Assembly (NCBI GenBank): GCA_963698995.1
Contig: CAVOTD010000011.1
Coordinates: forward strand, 62,001-126,000
Length of the DNA: 64,000 nt
Reading direction: 5' to 3'
DNA from: AP-15 sp963698995
Lineage (GTDB): Bacteria; Pseudomonadota; Alphaproteobacteria; ATCC43930; CGMCC-115725
The stretch's first letter is position 1. Every line of letters starts with the position of its first letter. The translations under genes were made by a program, and so were the position numbers. Below the pieces are notes generated by a model that saw only the letters and a list, made by a program, of their open reading frames with translations, had not been told where the DNA came from and ran no database searches. Shown piece by piece: positions 8,813 through 18,100 of this stretch.

Positions 8813-9271
8813 ATGGCCGGGTTGTATTTCGAGCAATTTGAAGAGGGTCAAATCTTCGAGCACGCAATCACCCGCACCGTCACCGAAATGGACAACGTGC
8901 TATTCAGCACGCTGACAATGAACCCACAGCCGCTGCATCTCGACGAAGAATTCGCGAAGCAGACCGAGTTTGGCCGGCGCCTGGTCAACAGCCTGTTCAC
9001 CCTCGGTCTGGTGATCGGCATCAGTGTCGGTGAGACGACGCTCGGGACGACCGTGGCTAATCTCGGCATGAGCGACGTCCGCTTCCCCAAGCCAGTCTTC
9101 CACGGAGACACGTTGCATGCGCGCACCATCGTGCGCTCGAAGCGGCGCAGCCAATCCCGCAAGGACGCTGGTATTGTCGAGTTCGAGCATCAAGGGATCA
9201 ATCAACACGGCGAGACCGTCGCGATCTGCCGGCGCGCCGGTTTGATGAAATACCGCTCGACGGAGGGCTGA
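8813..9271 (+). CDS. MaoC-family hydratase (mesaconyl-CoA hydratase-like)
   Basis: 152 aa single hot-dog domain. LYFEQFEEGQIFEHAITRTV and NPQPLHLDEEFAKQTEFG match the branch that contains mesaconyl-CoA/beta-methylmalyl-CoA dehydratases; the usual hydratase motif GD-x-NP-x-H reads TMNPQPLH here, as in that branch. Later DVRFPKPVFHGDTLHA is the second conserved strand. It is followed by a CitE-like lyase after one base (stop 9271, start 9272), which is the known logic of hydrating an unsaturated dicarboxyl-CoA and then cleaving the product. Good ribosome site AAAGGAG upstream of ATG 8813. Confidence 0.87.
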   Translation: MAGLYFEQFEEGQIFEHAITRTVTEMDNVLFSTLTMNPQPLHLDEEFAKQTEFGRRLVNSLFTLGLVIGISVGETTLGTTVANLGMSDVRFPKPVFHGDTLHARTIVRSKRRSQSRKDAGIVEFEHQGINQHGETVAICRRAGLMKYRSTEG

Positions 9272-10129
9272 ATGCGTTCGCTGATGTTTATTCCGGCCGA
9301 CAGCGAGCGGAAGCTGTCGCGTGGGCCGCAATCCGGGGCCGATGCCTTGATCCTCGACCTCGAGGATTCGGTCGTGCCGGCGAACCGCCCGCTCGGGCGT
9401 CGCCAAGCGCACGATTTTCTAGCCTCCACCCGGTCCGCCAGTTTCCGCCGTTATATTCGCGTCAACCCATTGGCGAGCGGCGTGGCGCTGGAGGACCTGG
9501 CCGCGCTGGTGCCGGGCAGGCCCGACGGGATCCTGTTGCCGAAATGCGTACCGGAGGATTTGCGCACACTCGACCACTACCTGTCGGCGTTGGAGATTGC
9601 GGCGGAGGTCCCGCTCGGAACGGTCCGGGTAATCGCCATCGCCACGGAGACGCCGGCAGCGCTGTTTGCCCTCAGCGGCTATGGCGGGGTGTCTTCGCGT
9701 CTCGAGGGCATCACTTGGGGGGCGGAGGATCTGGCCGCCTGTCTGGGAGGAAACAACCGGCGGTTCGACGGTATCTACGACGACGTCTACCGGCTGGCGC
9801 GATCGCTGTGCCTGGCGGGCGCCGCCGCGGCCGGCGTGACGGCGATCGATACGATCTACACCGATTTCAAGGATGAGACGGGGCTCGCCGCCGAATGCGC
9901 TGCCGCGCGGCGCTCCGGCTTTACCGCCAAGATGGCGATCCACCCGGCCCAGATCCCGGTCATCAACAAGGCCTTTGCCGTCAGCGAGGAAGAACTCGCG
10001 TGGGCGCGCAAGGTCGTAGCAGCCTTCGCCGAAAATCCCGATGCCGGGACCATCGCGCTCGACGGCAAAATGGTCGATAAGCCCCACCTGACCCTCGCCC
10101 GCCGCCTTCTCGGGCTCGGCCCGGCTTGA
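9272..10129 (+). CDS. CitE-like acyl-CoA lyase (HpcH/HpaI aldolase family)
   Basis: 285 aa. RSLMFIPADSERKL and DALILDLEDSVVPANR with the Mg-binding Asp/Glu are typical of CitE-like malyl-CoA/citramalyl-CoA lyases; VIAIATETPAALF supplies a metal Glu and GITWGAEDLAACLG a metal Asp; KMAIHPAQIPVINKAF is the conserved C-terminal signature. Stand-alone CitE proteins cleave citramalyl-CoA, malyl-CoA or beta-methylmalyl-CoA. Coupled to the MaoC hydratase upstream, so together they probably degrade a C5 dicarboxyl-CoA to acetyl- or propionyl-CoA plus a 2-oxo acid (inference). Confidence 0.88.
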   Translation: MRSLMFIPADSERKLSRGPQSGADALILDLEDSVVPANRPLGRRQAHDFLASTRSASFRRYIRVNPLASGVALEDLAALVPGRPDGILLPKCVPEDLRTLDHYLSALEIAAEVPLGTVRVIAIATETPAALFALSGYGGVSSRLEGITWGAEDLAACLGGNNRRFDGIYDDVYRLARSLCLAGAAAAGVTAIDTIYTDFKDETGLAAECAAARRSGFTAKMAIHPAQIPVINKAFAVSEEELAWARKVVAAFAENPDAGTIALDGKMVDKPHLTLARRLLGLGPA

Positions 10130-10253
10130 TCTATTGAACGGGGACTCTTAAGGGGTCGGCGGGGCACGCGAACGTTGCCGTCACAACCATCGTAGCGACA
10201 GACGCCGATCTAGGTTTATTCTTCAGCTGGTGGGCATCCGAGAGTTGATAGAA

Positions 10254-10841
10254 ATGAGCGGGAAATCGGCATTCCGGGTGATCGTTGCGGCGCTGCTGTT
10301 GGCTGCATGCTCGCCCGTTCCACCGCACTATTTCGGACCCCAACTGGCATGGGTGCCGGGCGAGGTTGATCCGACAGAGATCAATTCTGCGGCATTTGCA
10401 GTCCGACCGCTTCTCCCCGGGCAACCGGGCTATTTCGAAACTATTAAATATATCGATGACGGTGTCAAATACATCGACCCATATGCCGAATTCTTTATTT
10501 CGTTCGATGGTGAGATGTGTTTCCGGGGTTTGGTCAACCGTCGAAATGCGGTATTCGAAAATTATCAAAATTATTGGTGCATACCGCCGAGCGCGGTGCA
10601 CAATGTCGACGCAATCGAGAACAATGTCAGTTATGTGAACGAGATTCGCCTATGGTGCGCGCTCGAGACCCCACAATGCGCCCGCCGCTTCGGGCTTCCG
10701 AACTTTCTCGATCAGAGCAATTGGATCGGGAACAGCGTTTCGGCGCAAACCGTGCCTTTTAAAGGGCAACGCGGTGCAATCGAGTATTTGATATACTTGA
10801 TGGGCGGCAACGTTCGGCCGCCCAGACCGGGGCAACGATAA
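10254..10841 (+). CDS. Putative lipoprotein, unknown function
   Basis: 195 aa from ATG 10254. N-terminus MSGKSAFRVIVAALLLAACS has a lipobox (LLAAC), so Cys 19 should be lipidated and the protein anchored to a membrane on the periplasmic side. The mature part is rich in aromatic residues (HYFGPQLAW, YFETIKYIDDG, FENYQNYWCIP) with a few Cys. No family recognised. GC is somewhat lower than in neighbours (AT-rich codons around 10440-10580). A GTG 24 bp upstream is in frame but would spoil the signal peptide. Confidence 0.65.
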   Translation: MSGKSAFRVIVAALLLAACSPVPPHYFGPQLAWVPGEVDPTEINSAAFAVRPLLPGQPGYFETIKYIDDGVKYIDPYAEFFISFDGEMCFRGLVNRRNAVFENYQNYWCIPPSAVHNVDAIENNVSYVNEIRLWCALETPQCARRFGLPNFLDQSNWIGNSVSAQTVPFKGQRGAIEYLIYLMGGNVRPPRPGQR

Positions 10842-10853
10842 GGAACGGCGCAC

Positions 10854-10881
10854 TTGACACGCCGGCGCAAGGTTCTAGCGT
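10854..10881 (+). promoter_or_regulatory. Candidate sigma-70 promoter of NIPSNAP gene
   Basis: TTGACA (10854-10859), 16-bp spacer, TAGCGT (10876-10881), 32 bp before ATG 10914. The -35 box is a perfect consensus, the -10 box weak. Confidence 0.45.
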
Positions 10882-10913
10882 CCGCGCGCTGACCCGCGAA
10901 ACGGAGAAACCCA

Positions 10914-11534
10914 ATGATCATTGAGATGCGCACCTACACGTTGCAGCCGGGCATGGTTGCCGCCTTCGAAGAGCGCTTCGCGGAGGCGCTGCCGGCGCGA
11001 GCAAAGCTGTCGCCGCTCGCGGCCTTTTGGCACACCGAGGTCGGCCCACTAAACCGAGTCATCCATGTCTGGCCCTACGAGGACATGGCCGAGCGCACCC
11101 GCATGCGGGCCGAGGCGACAAAGCTGCAAGGCTGGCCGCCCAATACCCGCGAATTCGTCGTCGAGCAGCAGAGCGAGATCTATCTGCCGGCGCCGTTCTC
11201 GCCAAAGCTCGAGCCGCGCCAGCTCGGGAACCTCTATGAGATCCGCACCTATACCTTCAAGCCCGGCGGAATACCCGCCACGATCGACCGCTGGAGCACC
11301 CAGATCGCCGAACGCACCAAGCTCTCGCCGCTCGCCGGCGCCTGGTATTCGGAACTCGGCGGGCTCAACAAATGGGTGCATATTTGGGCCTACAAGGACG
11401 CCGGCGAGCGCTTCCGCATCCGCGAGGAGGCAAGAGCCAAAGGTATCTGGCCGCCCAAGGGAGGTCAGCCCGGCATGATGATCAAGCAGGAAAACATGCT
11501 GGTGGTCCCGGCGTCCTTCTCGCCGCTGCGCTGA
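10914..11534 (+). CDS. NIPSNAP-family protein, two NIPSNAP domains
   Basis: 206 aa made of two similar alpha/beta-barrel units: MIIEMRTYTLQPG...RVIHVWPYEDMAERTRMR (residues 1-95) and YEIRTYTFKPGG...KWVHIWAYKDAGERFRIR (about 105-205). The repeated motif TYTxxPG followed by HxWxYxDxxER is the NIPSNAP/EthD-like signature. Bacterial NIPSNAP proteins are poorly understood; they occur in catabolic clusters and fold like dimeric ferredoxin-like monooxygenases. The tandem arrangement forms an internal pseudo-dimer. Function not assignable. Good ribosome site (GGAGAAA) before ATG. Confidence 0.88.
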   Translation: MIIEMRTYTLQPGMVAAFEERFAEALPARAKLSPLAAFWHTEVGPLNRVIHVWPYEDMAERTRMRAEATKLQGWPPNTREFVVEQQSEIYLPAPFSPKLEPRQLGNLYEIRTYTFKPGGIPATIDRWSTQIAERTKLSPLAGAWYSELGGLNKWVHIWAYKDAGERFRIREEARAKGIWPPKGGQPGMMIKQENMLVVPASFSPLR

Positions 11535-11559
11535 TCGCGTATTGCCTGAGCCCTCTCCT

Positions 11560-11592
11560 CCGCACCCTTCCCGCCCGCCTGCGGGGGAGGGT
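11560..11592. repeat. GC-rich extragenic hairpin (REP-like) or terminator
   Basis: CCCTTCCCGC / GCGGGGGAGGG form an imperfect 10-bp stem right after the NIPSNAP gene. The sequence is of the CCCTCCC-type palindromes that are scattered through many alphaproteobacterial genomes and may also act as terminator. Confidence 0.4.
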
Positions 11593-11702
11593 TAGGACGC
11601 GAGGGGACATAATCCCGGCGCGGGATTTCACCCCGCGCCGGTCGCCCGCCGCATTTCGCGGTTCCGTATACGGCGAACGCCGGCGTTCACGTTCCGGTAA
11701 CA

Positions 11703-13349
11703 TCAGGGTGGCAACCCAAGATCGTCCAGGCCTTCCGCCACGCGATCCAGAAAGTCTCGAGTGAACGGCACCGCGCTCAACACTTGGCTTATTGTAACCT
11801 CCGGACAATAGCGCCGCAGCGCAGTCAGCGCATCGAGGGCTGCGAGGCGGTCGCCGAGGCGCGCGTACGAAACGGCCAGTGTCCGGTTCACCTAGGCGAC
11901 ACCGGCTGCTCCAGTAACGCTCTCCGTTTCCAGCGGGTTGCCTCGTCATAGTGACCGGCATCAAAATGGGCGGAGCCGATTCCAATAAGACGATGGGCCT
12001 GTTGCGAGCGCGCAGGAGTAAGGCCAATCACTCGCTCGAAATGTTGGATGGTAATTTGAGATTGCCCGAGATAGGTATTCAACCACCCACTTCGTTCCCA
12101 GGCCCAGGCCGATACAGGGTCAAGTGCGAGCGCCCGCTCCAGCAGAACGGCACCGGCTTCGAGGTCGTTCATCATAGTGTGAACCGCGCTTCAGGCGGTG
12201 ATGACCAGCGGGCCGCCGTCGGTGTCCAACACACCTGCGCGGTTCGCGAGGCGCAGGGCCCGCATCTTCTGTTCGGCCACCGAGCACGTGCCATTGTAAG
12301 TGACCATTTGAGCGTGGCACCACGCAGCCATCGCTCCGGCCAGCGCATAGTCGGGGTCCGAGCTCCATCGCGCCGGTGAGCAGGTCAAGCGCCTGTTTTG
12401 CGGCGTCTGGATTCGCCGCGAACGCCAAAGGAAAGGCCCGCATCGTGAGGTCGTAAGCGCGCCCAGGTCTTCGGGCCGCTTGCGATGCGCACGCTCGATC
12501 TCGGCGTCTCTGATGTTCGGCAATATCGCCCGAACAACACCCTCGGTGAGGCGATCTTGCAGGCCGAAGAGATCACTCGTCGCGCTGTCGAAGCTGTCGC
12601 CCCAAAGATGGCGCTCGTGCGCCGCATCGAGGAGACGGATGATGATTCGCAGGCGATCACCGGCCTGCGTAATCCTGCCGGTCAGCCAATAACGGGCACC
12701 GTGCTCTCGCGCCAGCAGCTGCGAATTGTGGGGTGTTGTGCTCGATGACTTGGCCAGGGTGACGGAAAGGCAGCGACCGCTGGATAACGCGCCGGCGAGC
12801 CCTTCCCCAAGGCTCTCTGCGAAAAATTTGTAATCGATCGTAGCGGTGCGGAGCGGCAGGATCGCCAGCGACGGCCGTGCGCGGGAGATGCGCGCCGGCC
12901 GGGGAGGCTCATCCGAGCCGACGGCGTGATTGCGGCCGGCCGAACGAGCCCGGCGCCGGGTGGATGACGGGGCTTCACTAAAGCATCGCCGGTATTGCGC
13001 GGCAAATCGGCCGAAATGGGTGAATCCATTTCTTGTGGCAATCTCAGTGACCAAGTTTTTGCCCGCCGCCGAGAGCAATTCCTCGCGCACCGCTGCGAGT
13101 CGCATTCGGCTCAGATATTCGAGGGGTGCGAGCCCCAGGAACACGCGGAAATGCCTGCGCAGCGTTCGTTCCGCGACACCGCAACAGCCAGCCAGGTCGG
13201 CCATTGTGACCTTCCCATTCGCCCGGGCCCGCATGAACTCGACGGCCTTTTTAAGGTCGTGAGGAACCGCTGCAGGGCCGCTTACTGACCAAGAACAAAC
13301 GACGGGCGGCGCTCGCGGAACTGGCGGTAACCGCGTTGAAGTGCTGCAT
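11703..13349 (-). pseudogene. AraC-type regulator with TolB-like and TPR domains, multiply broken
   Basis: Order of domains: AraC helix-turn-helix (MADLAGCCGVAERTLRRHFR; ATRNGFTHFGRFAAQYRRCF), TolB/adenylate-cyclase-associated N-like segment (SLAILPLRTATIDYKFFAES; GARYWLTGRITQAGDRLRI), then TPR repeats (LLERALALDPVSAWAWERSG; VSYARLGDRLAALDALTALR). Breaks: about 13280, about 12457 (extra base in GGCGCGCTTAC), an in-frame TGA at 12191-12193 that a lost C plus a gained A would explain, and about 11893. The reconstructed protein is about 550 aa. Such regulators bind DNA and sense unknown signals through the TPR part. Start uncertain; ATG 13349 (MQHFNAV) is a guess. Real decay and sequencing errors cannot be told apart here. 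Confidence 0.65.
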
Positions 13350-13673
13350 CGGCGCCGCGCGGACATTCCAGCCGCCTTCGGGCAGTTCGAAGTGGTGAAG
13401 ACACACCGATGCCAATATATCACAAGGCGCGCTATGTATCGCCCGCCAAAAATTCGGGCCGTCGGCGGACATATAGGCCGAAATCGGATAGCAATGGCGG
13501 CCAATTGGAGCCTTGATCGCTGCGCGGCCCAGTGTGCGATAAAGCGCGACTGTGAGCGTCAATGAAGCGGGCTTTGATCTTTTCAAAGCAGAACCCGTTA
13601 AACGTTTCGGTCTCCGCGGACAACACGCGGCCGGCCGCCGTCGTGGCGAGATGGTCAAGAGCGGAATGGTGCT
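13350..13673. other. Intergenic stretch between divergent genes
   Basis: 324 bp between the AraC/TPR regulator and the PAP2 gene. On the minus strand an open frame continues through it, with protein-like stretches such as SADGPNFWRAIHSAP and DILASVCLHHFELPEGG, so the regulator may start further upstream. Otherwise I see no defined site. Confidence 0.35.
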
Positions 13674-15044
13674 ATGCGGGGAATTATAGGGGCGATCATG
13701 CTGCTGGTCGCCGACTTGCTGTCGGCGCACGCGGAACAAGCCGGGACCGGCGAGCCGCAGGCTGGTACCTGGAAGACCTGGGTCATCGCCTCGGGCCGGC
13801 AGTTCCGCGTTCCGCCGCCGCCCGACCGCGCTGCGACCGAGAAGGAGCTGGGCGAAGTTGCGCAAATGGCGGCGAAACGCGACGGCGCTGCGCTTGACCG
13901 CGTCGCCTACTGGGAAACAGGGGCACCATCTTATCGCTGGAGTGAAATAGCGGTTACTGAGCTTCTCAAGAACGGCACCGGCTGGCCCGTCGCAGTACGC
14001 GACCTCGCGCTGATGCACATCGCAATCTATAACGCCATGGTCGCGGCCTGGGACAGCAAATACGCCTACAGTCGGCAAGGTCCGAGGGCGGCCAAAGCGG
14101 GTCTGACTACCGTGGTGGCGAACCCGCCGAGCCCGTCCTATCCGGCCGAGCATGCGGTTGCGGCCGGCGCCGCCTCGGAGGCTCTAGCCTACGTCTTTCC
14201 GGATCGCGCCTCTTATTTCCGGGAGAAGGCCGAAGAGGCGGCCCAGTCGCGCGTGATGGCGGGGGTCAATTACCCGAGTGACATCGCAGCGGGCATGACG
14301 CTCGGAAAGCAGGTCGCAGCCCTCGTCATCGCGCGCGGCAAGTCCGACAGCACGGACGCCAAATGGACCGGTTCCGTGCCGGACGGCCCCGGCAAATGGA
14401 CCGGCACAAACCCGATCCTGCCGATGGCCGGCACTTGGAAACCCTGGCTCCTGTCCTCGCCAAGCGAGTTCCGACCTGCGCCGCCGATCCCCTACGATTC
14501 GCCAGAGAAGTCCGTGGAACTCGCCGAGCTTAAGAACTTCAAGCGCACGCCACTGACCAACAACGAGGCGCTTTTCTGGGAAGTCGCGGTGGGCGGATTG
14601 CGGGCGCATCAATACTGGAACGAGCAGCTCGGCAAGAAGACGCTGGAGTACCGGCTCGACGACGACCCGCCGCGTGCCGCCCGCGCTTTCGTGCTGCCGT
14701 TCGTCACGCTCTATGATGCGGCGATCGGCTGTTGGGAAGCGAAATACACCTACTGGGCGATCCGTCCCTTCCAACTGGACCCGGAGGTCAAGCCGGTATT
14801 TGCCACGCCGAATCATCCGAGCTACCCGGCGGCACATGCCTGTTCCTCAATCGCCGTCACCCGGGCGCTCGGCTATCTCTTTCCGCGCGATGCGGAAGCG
14901 TTCGCAGCGCTCGGCGAGCGGGCCGCGAAGTCTCGCATCTGGGCTGGCATTCACTACCGCAGCGACATCGACGCCGGCCGCCAGCTCGCCCTCGCCGTCG
15001 CCAACAAGGTGATCGAGCGTGCAACGCAGGATGCTGCGCAGTGA
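13674..15044 (+). CDS. Double PAP2 / vanadium haloperoxidase-like exported protein
   Basis: 456 aa with a probable signal peptide (IIGAIMLLVADLLSAHA). Two PAP2-like halves. The second (about 340-456) has all three parts of the phosphatase/haloperoxidase site: KYTYWAIRP (K-x6-RP), HPSYPAAHACSS and SRIWAGIHYRSDIDAG (SR-x5-H-x3-D). The first half (about 110-235) repeats the pattern as PSYPAEHAVAAGAASEALAY and SRVMAGVNYPSDIAAG but lacks the K-x6-RP part and has Asn in place of the catalytic His. It therefore looks like an internal duplication with one inactive copy. Acid phosphatase or haloperoxidase activity cannot be separated by sequence alone. Acts outside the cytoplasm. Confidence 0.8.
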   Translation: MRGIIGAIMLLVADLLSAHAEQAGTGEPQAGTWKTWVIASGRQFRVPPPPDRAATEKELGEVAQMAAKRDGAALDRVAYWETGAPSYRWSEIAVTELLKNGTGWPVAVRDLALMHIAIYNAMVAAWDSKYAYSRQGPRAAKAGLTTVVANPPSPSYPAEHAVAAGAASEALAYVFPDRASYFREKAEEAAQSRVMAGVNYPSDIAAGMTLGKQVAALVIARGKSDSTDAKWTGSVPDGPGKWTGTNPILPMAGTWKPWLLSSPSEFRPAPPIPYDSPEKSVELAELKNFKRTPLTNNEALFWEVAVGGLRAHQYWNEQLGKKTLEYRLDDDPPRAARAFVLPFVTLYDAAIGCWEAKYTYWAIRPFQLDPEVKPVFATPNHPSYPAAHACSSIAVTRALGYLFPRDAEAFAALGERAAKSRIWAGIHYRSDIDAGRQLALAVANKVIERATQDAAQ

Positions 15045-15125
15045 CTGGCACTCGGCGCGGCCAGATCGGGGGTGCCGGCCTCTTCCTCACCCGTTCCCGA
15101 GATCACTGGACTCCGCTGCGCGCTG

Positions 15126-16275
15126 TTAATTGACGAAGCGGTAGAGCTTGGCGGCGTTGTCGCAGACGATCTTCTTGCGGGTCGCGTCGGGCAGGTGGCC
15201 GAGCTCGCGCTGGATGTATTCCTGCGAAGTCGGGCCACACGCCGTCGGGGTGCGGGAAATCCGAGCCCCACATGATGTTGTCTTCGCCGAGTTCGTCGAG
15301 CAGTTTCACCCCGATCGGATCGCTTTGATAGGTGGCGTAGCACTGGCGCCGCCAGTAGTCGCTCGGCTGCATCTTCAGGTCGAGCTCCTTGAACTGGTCC
15401 TCCCACTCGGCGTCCATGCGCTGCAGGATGTACGGGATCCAGCCGGTGCCGGCCTCGCCGATGACGAGCTTGATGCCGGGGTGGTGTTCGAGCACGCCGG
15501 CGAAAATCATCGACATCAGCACGTCCGACATGTACATCTGGAAGCTGGTGATGCCGGCGGCGCGCGCGGCTAGCCGCACTTTCGGCGGCAGCTTTGTAGA
15601 AATCGCGCCGCACCGCGCTGCCGATCGTATGGAAATGCACCGGCAGCCCGCTCGCCGCGACGGCATCCCACATCGGGTTCCACCACGGGTCCCACAACGG
15701 CGTCATATCGCGCCGACGTGGCGATTTCGAGGCCGCGCACGCCGCCGCGCCGCGCGACCCGCTCGATTTCGCGCGACCGCGGCGTCGATGTCGTGGTTCG
15801 GGATGCAGGCGAGGCCGGCAAAGCGGTCGGGATGGGTATTGCAGAAACCGGCCAGCCATTCGTTGTAGATGCTCAGCATCTCGCCGGCGGCTTCGTCGTC
15901 GTTGATCCGGCTGGTGGCGCCGAGGATGCCGTACAGCACCTCGGCCTGGATGCCGTCGCGGTCCTGGTCTTTGAGGCGCAATTCGGGGTCCGTCATGCGG
16001 CGGATGCCCTTCTTGCCGTCGTCATAGAGCCCCTCAGACGCCATGCGGTCGGAGCGGTGGATCTTGCCCGGCTCGTAGAGGCGGCCGGCCGAGCCCATGC
16101 CGTTCATCAGCCCGAAGGAGGCGCCGTTCTTGGTGACCCATTCCTTGCCCCTCGGCCCGTCGCTCACATAGGGCATGCGGTCCTTCAGCGCCGCCGAGGC
16201 ATTGGCGGTGAACAGGTCGGGCGGCAGCCAGATCAGATCGATGTGGCAATCGGCCGAGATGACGTCGTATTTCAT
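15126..16275 (-). pseudogene. Amidohydrolase_2 family metal-dependent hydrolase, four frameshifts
   Basis: Reconstructed about 380 aa TIM-barrel hydrolase: MKYDVISADCHIDLIWLPPD at the N-terminus (DxHxD-like metal site), IQAEVLYGILGATSRINDDE, LPVHFHTIG (metal His), EHHPGIKLVIGEAGTGWIPY and IMWGSDFPHPDG (metal/catalytic Asp), ending KIVCDNAAKLYRFVN. Frame changes near 15780, 15713, 15595 and 15225, each of one or two bases. Members include aminocarboxymuconate-semialdehyde decarboxylase-like and related decarboxylases/hydrolases. Start at 16275 has GGAGG eight bases upstream; a second ATG lies at 16281. Divergent from the CoA transferase. Each piece matches the family well, so sequence errors are likely. 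Confidence 0.75.
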
Positions 16276-16365
16276 CAGCATGTCCTCCGTGCGAGCCCGG
16301 CAGTAGCATGCCTCGCGCCAAGACGATGTGCGAACGAAATTTCCGATAGAGGGCGAATTCGGGCA

Positions 16366-17571
16366 ATGGACCAAACGCGCGCGAACCGGCCGTTGTCGGA
16401 CGTAACCGTGATCGATTTCGGCCAAATCTTTCAGGGCCCTTATGCCAGCCTGTTACTGGCGAAGGCCGGCGCCTTTGTGATCAAGATCGAGCCCTTGCAC
16501 GGCGAGCCGGGGCGGCGGCGCGCCGAACCGGGCAAGAGCGCGACCTTGCCGTTCGCGATGCTGAACCAGAACAAGCACGCGATCACGTTGAATCTTAAAC
16601 ACCAGCGCGGCCGTGAATTGCTGTTCCATATGGTAGAGCGCGCCGACGTGCTGCTCGAAAACTTCTCGCCGGGCACGATGGACGGGCTCGGTATCGGCTG
16701 GAGCCGGATGCGCGAGATTAACCGGCGGCTGGTCTATGCGACCGGCACCGGGTTCGGGATCAGCGGGCCCGACCGCGACAATCTGGCGATGGACATGACG
16801 ATCCAGGCCGCCTCCGGGATCATGAGCGTCACCGGCTTCCCCGACGGACCGCCGGTCAAGGCCGGCCCGACCTTGGTCGATTTCATGGGCGGAATCCACC
16901 TCTATGCCGGCATCGTGACCGCGCTTTACGATCGCGACCGCAGCGGGGTCGGCCGGCTCGTCGAGGTGGCGATGCAGGAAACCGTCTACCCGACCCTGGC
17001 GGCGAGCTACGATTATTATTACCGCACCGGCGAGGTCCCACCGCGCACCGGCAACCGGCAGTCCGGGCTCAATAGCGCGCCCTACAATGTCTTTCCGACG
17101 GCCGACGGGCATGTCGCGATCCATATCGTCACCGAGGCGCATTGGCAGAATTTGTTGAAGGCGATGGGGCGCGAGGGGCTGAAGGACGATCCGCGCTTTG
17201 CGACCAACGCCGGCCGCGTCGCCCATATGGACGAGACTGACGCTTTGGTCGAAGCCTGGACGCGCACCCTCCCTAAGATGGAGGTGTTCGCCCGCACCAA
17301 GGAATACCGCATCCCGTGCGCGCCGGTGCGCAATGCCCCAGAAGTCATGAACGATCCGCACATGCACGAACGCGGCATGCTCGAGCGGATCGACCACCCT
17401 GAACTGGGCGAGATCGTCGTCCCGGCGACCCCGCTGCGTCTGCACGGCACCGACAAGGTCGAGACCCAGCCGAGCCCGACGATTGGCCAGCACAATGCCG
17501 AGATCTACGGCGGCTGGCTCGGCCTGTCCGCGGCTGAGATTGCTGACCTGAAAGAGAATGGCGTGATCTGA
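16366..17571 (+). CDS. CaiB/BaiF (family III) CoA transferase
   Basis: 401 aa. VTVIDFGQIFQGPYASLLLA, FVIKIEPLHGEPGRR, NKHAITLNLKHQRGRELLFH, VLLENFSPGTMDGLGIGW and ATGTGFGISGP are characteristic; AGPTLVDFMGGIHLYAG contains the expected catalytic Asp. Second family III transferase of the window, only distantly like the one at 3.3 kb. It starts 90 bp from the divergent amidohydrolase gene, which suggests a shared catabolic context. The much longer open frame upstream is antisense to that gene and not real. Substrate unknown. Confidence 0.9.
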   Translation: MDQTRANRPLSDVTVIDFGQIFQGPYASLLLAKAGAFVIKIEPLHGEPGRRRAEPGKSATLPFAMLNQNKHAITLNLKHQRGRELLFHMVERADVLLENFSPGTMDGLGIGWSRMREINRRLVYATGTGFGISGPDRDNLAMDMTIQAASGIMSVTGFPDGPPVKAGPTLVDFMGGIHLYAGIVTALYDRDRSGVGRLVEVAMQETVYPTLAASYDYYYRTGEVPPRTGNRQSGLNSAPYNVFPTADGHVAIHIVTEAHWQNLLKAMGREGLKDDPRFATNAGRVAHMDETDALVEAWTRTLPKMEVFARTKEYRIPCAPVRNAPEVMNDPHMHERGMLERIDHPELGEIVVPATPLRLHGTDKVETQPSPTIGQHNAEIYGGWLGLSAAEIADLKENGVI

Positions 17572-17619
17572 CAGATGTCCAAACTAGGCCGGGGTGAGGG
17601 GGCACGCCGACGGGCAACG

Positions 17620-17655
17620 ATCAATTAATCAGTTGACCATCAATCGATCAGCTGA
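17620..17655 (+). promoter_or_regulatory. Tandem 17-bp repeat, candidate ArsR operator
   Basis: ATCAATTAATCAGTTGA (17620-17636) and ATCAATCGATCAGCTGA (17639-17655) match at 14 of 17 positions, with a period of 19 bp. The first also carries TCAA/TTGA arms. TTGACC at 17633 followed by TGATAA-type sequence could be the promoter. The pair ends 12 bp before the ArsR start codon, the normal place for an autoregulatory operator. Confidence 0.55.
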
Positions 17656-17667
17656 TAATCGTCTCGC

Positions 17668-18057
17668 ATGGCGAGAGGCGGGCAGATCGTAGCGCTGATC
17701 GGCGAAGGCAAGGATGAGGACGCGGAGCTGCTCGACCGCGTCTTCTTCGCGCTGTCGGATCCGGTGCGACGGCAGATTTTGCAGCGGCTCGACGAAGGAG
17801 CGTTGCTCGTCTCCGAGCTGGCCGCTCCGTTCGATATCTCGCTGCAGGCGGTCTCCCGCCACATTCACGTATTGGTCCGGGCGGGCCTTGTTCAACAGGA
17901 GCGCACGGGTCGCATCAGCCGCTGCAGTCTGGTTGCCGGGCCGATCTTCGCGGCGGCGGTGTGGATCAACCGCTACAGCAAGTATTGGCAAGAACAGTTT
18001 GATCTGCTGGCCGCTGCATTGGCCGAGGCCGACCGCTCGCCGCCGCGAAAGCGGTGA
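17668..18057 (+). CDS. ArsR/SmtB-type winged-helix regulator
   Basis: 129 aa. DRVFFALSDPVRRQILQRLD and ALLVSELAAPFDISLQAVSRHIHVLVRAG form the ArsR winged helix. No Cys cluster (CxC) is present in the recognition helix, so it is of the non-metal SdpR/YceK-like group often found before AHSA1 or DUF899 genes. It is followed after 43 bp by two DUF899 genes, which it probably controls together with itself. The C-terminal tail (WINRYSKYWQEQFDLLAAAL) is the usual dimerisation helix. Confidence 0.88.
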   Translation: MARGGQIVALIGEGKDEDAELLDRVFFALSDPVRRQILQRLDEGALLVSELAAPFDISLQAVSRHIHVLVRAGLVQQERTGRISRCSLVAGPIFAAAVWINRYSKYWQEQFDLLAAALAEADRSPPRKR

Positions 18058-18100
18058 AGGCGCAGTTCATCACAGAGTGATTGACCAAGGAGGTCTGAGC

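Noticed and set aside
11703..13349. Adenylate cyclase catalytic domain
   Set aside because: Only the TolB-like and TPR parts that often accompany cyclases are present; the DNA-binding domain is AraC type and no cyclase motif is seen.
15718..16365. Extended N-terminus of the second CoA transferase
   Set aside because: The open frame upstream of 16366 is antisense to the amidohydrolase gene; homology to the transferase family starts at MDQTRANRP.
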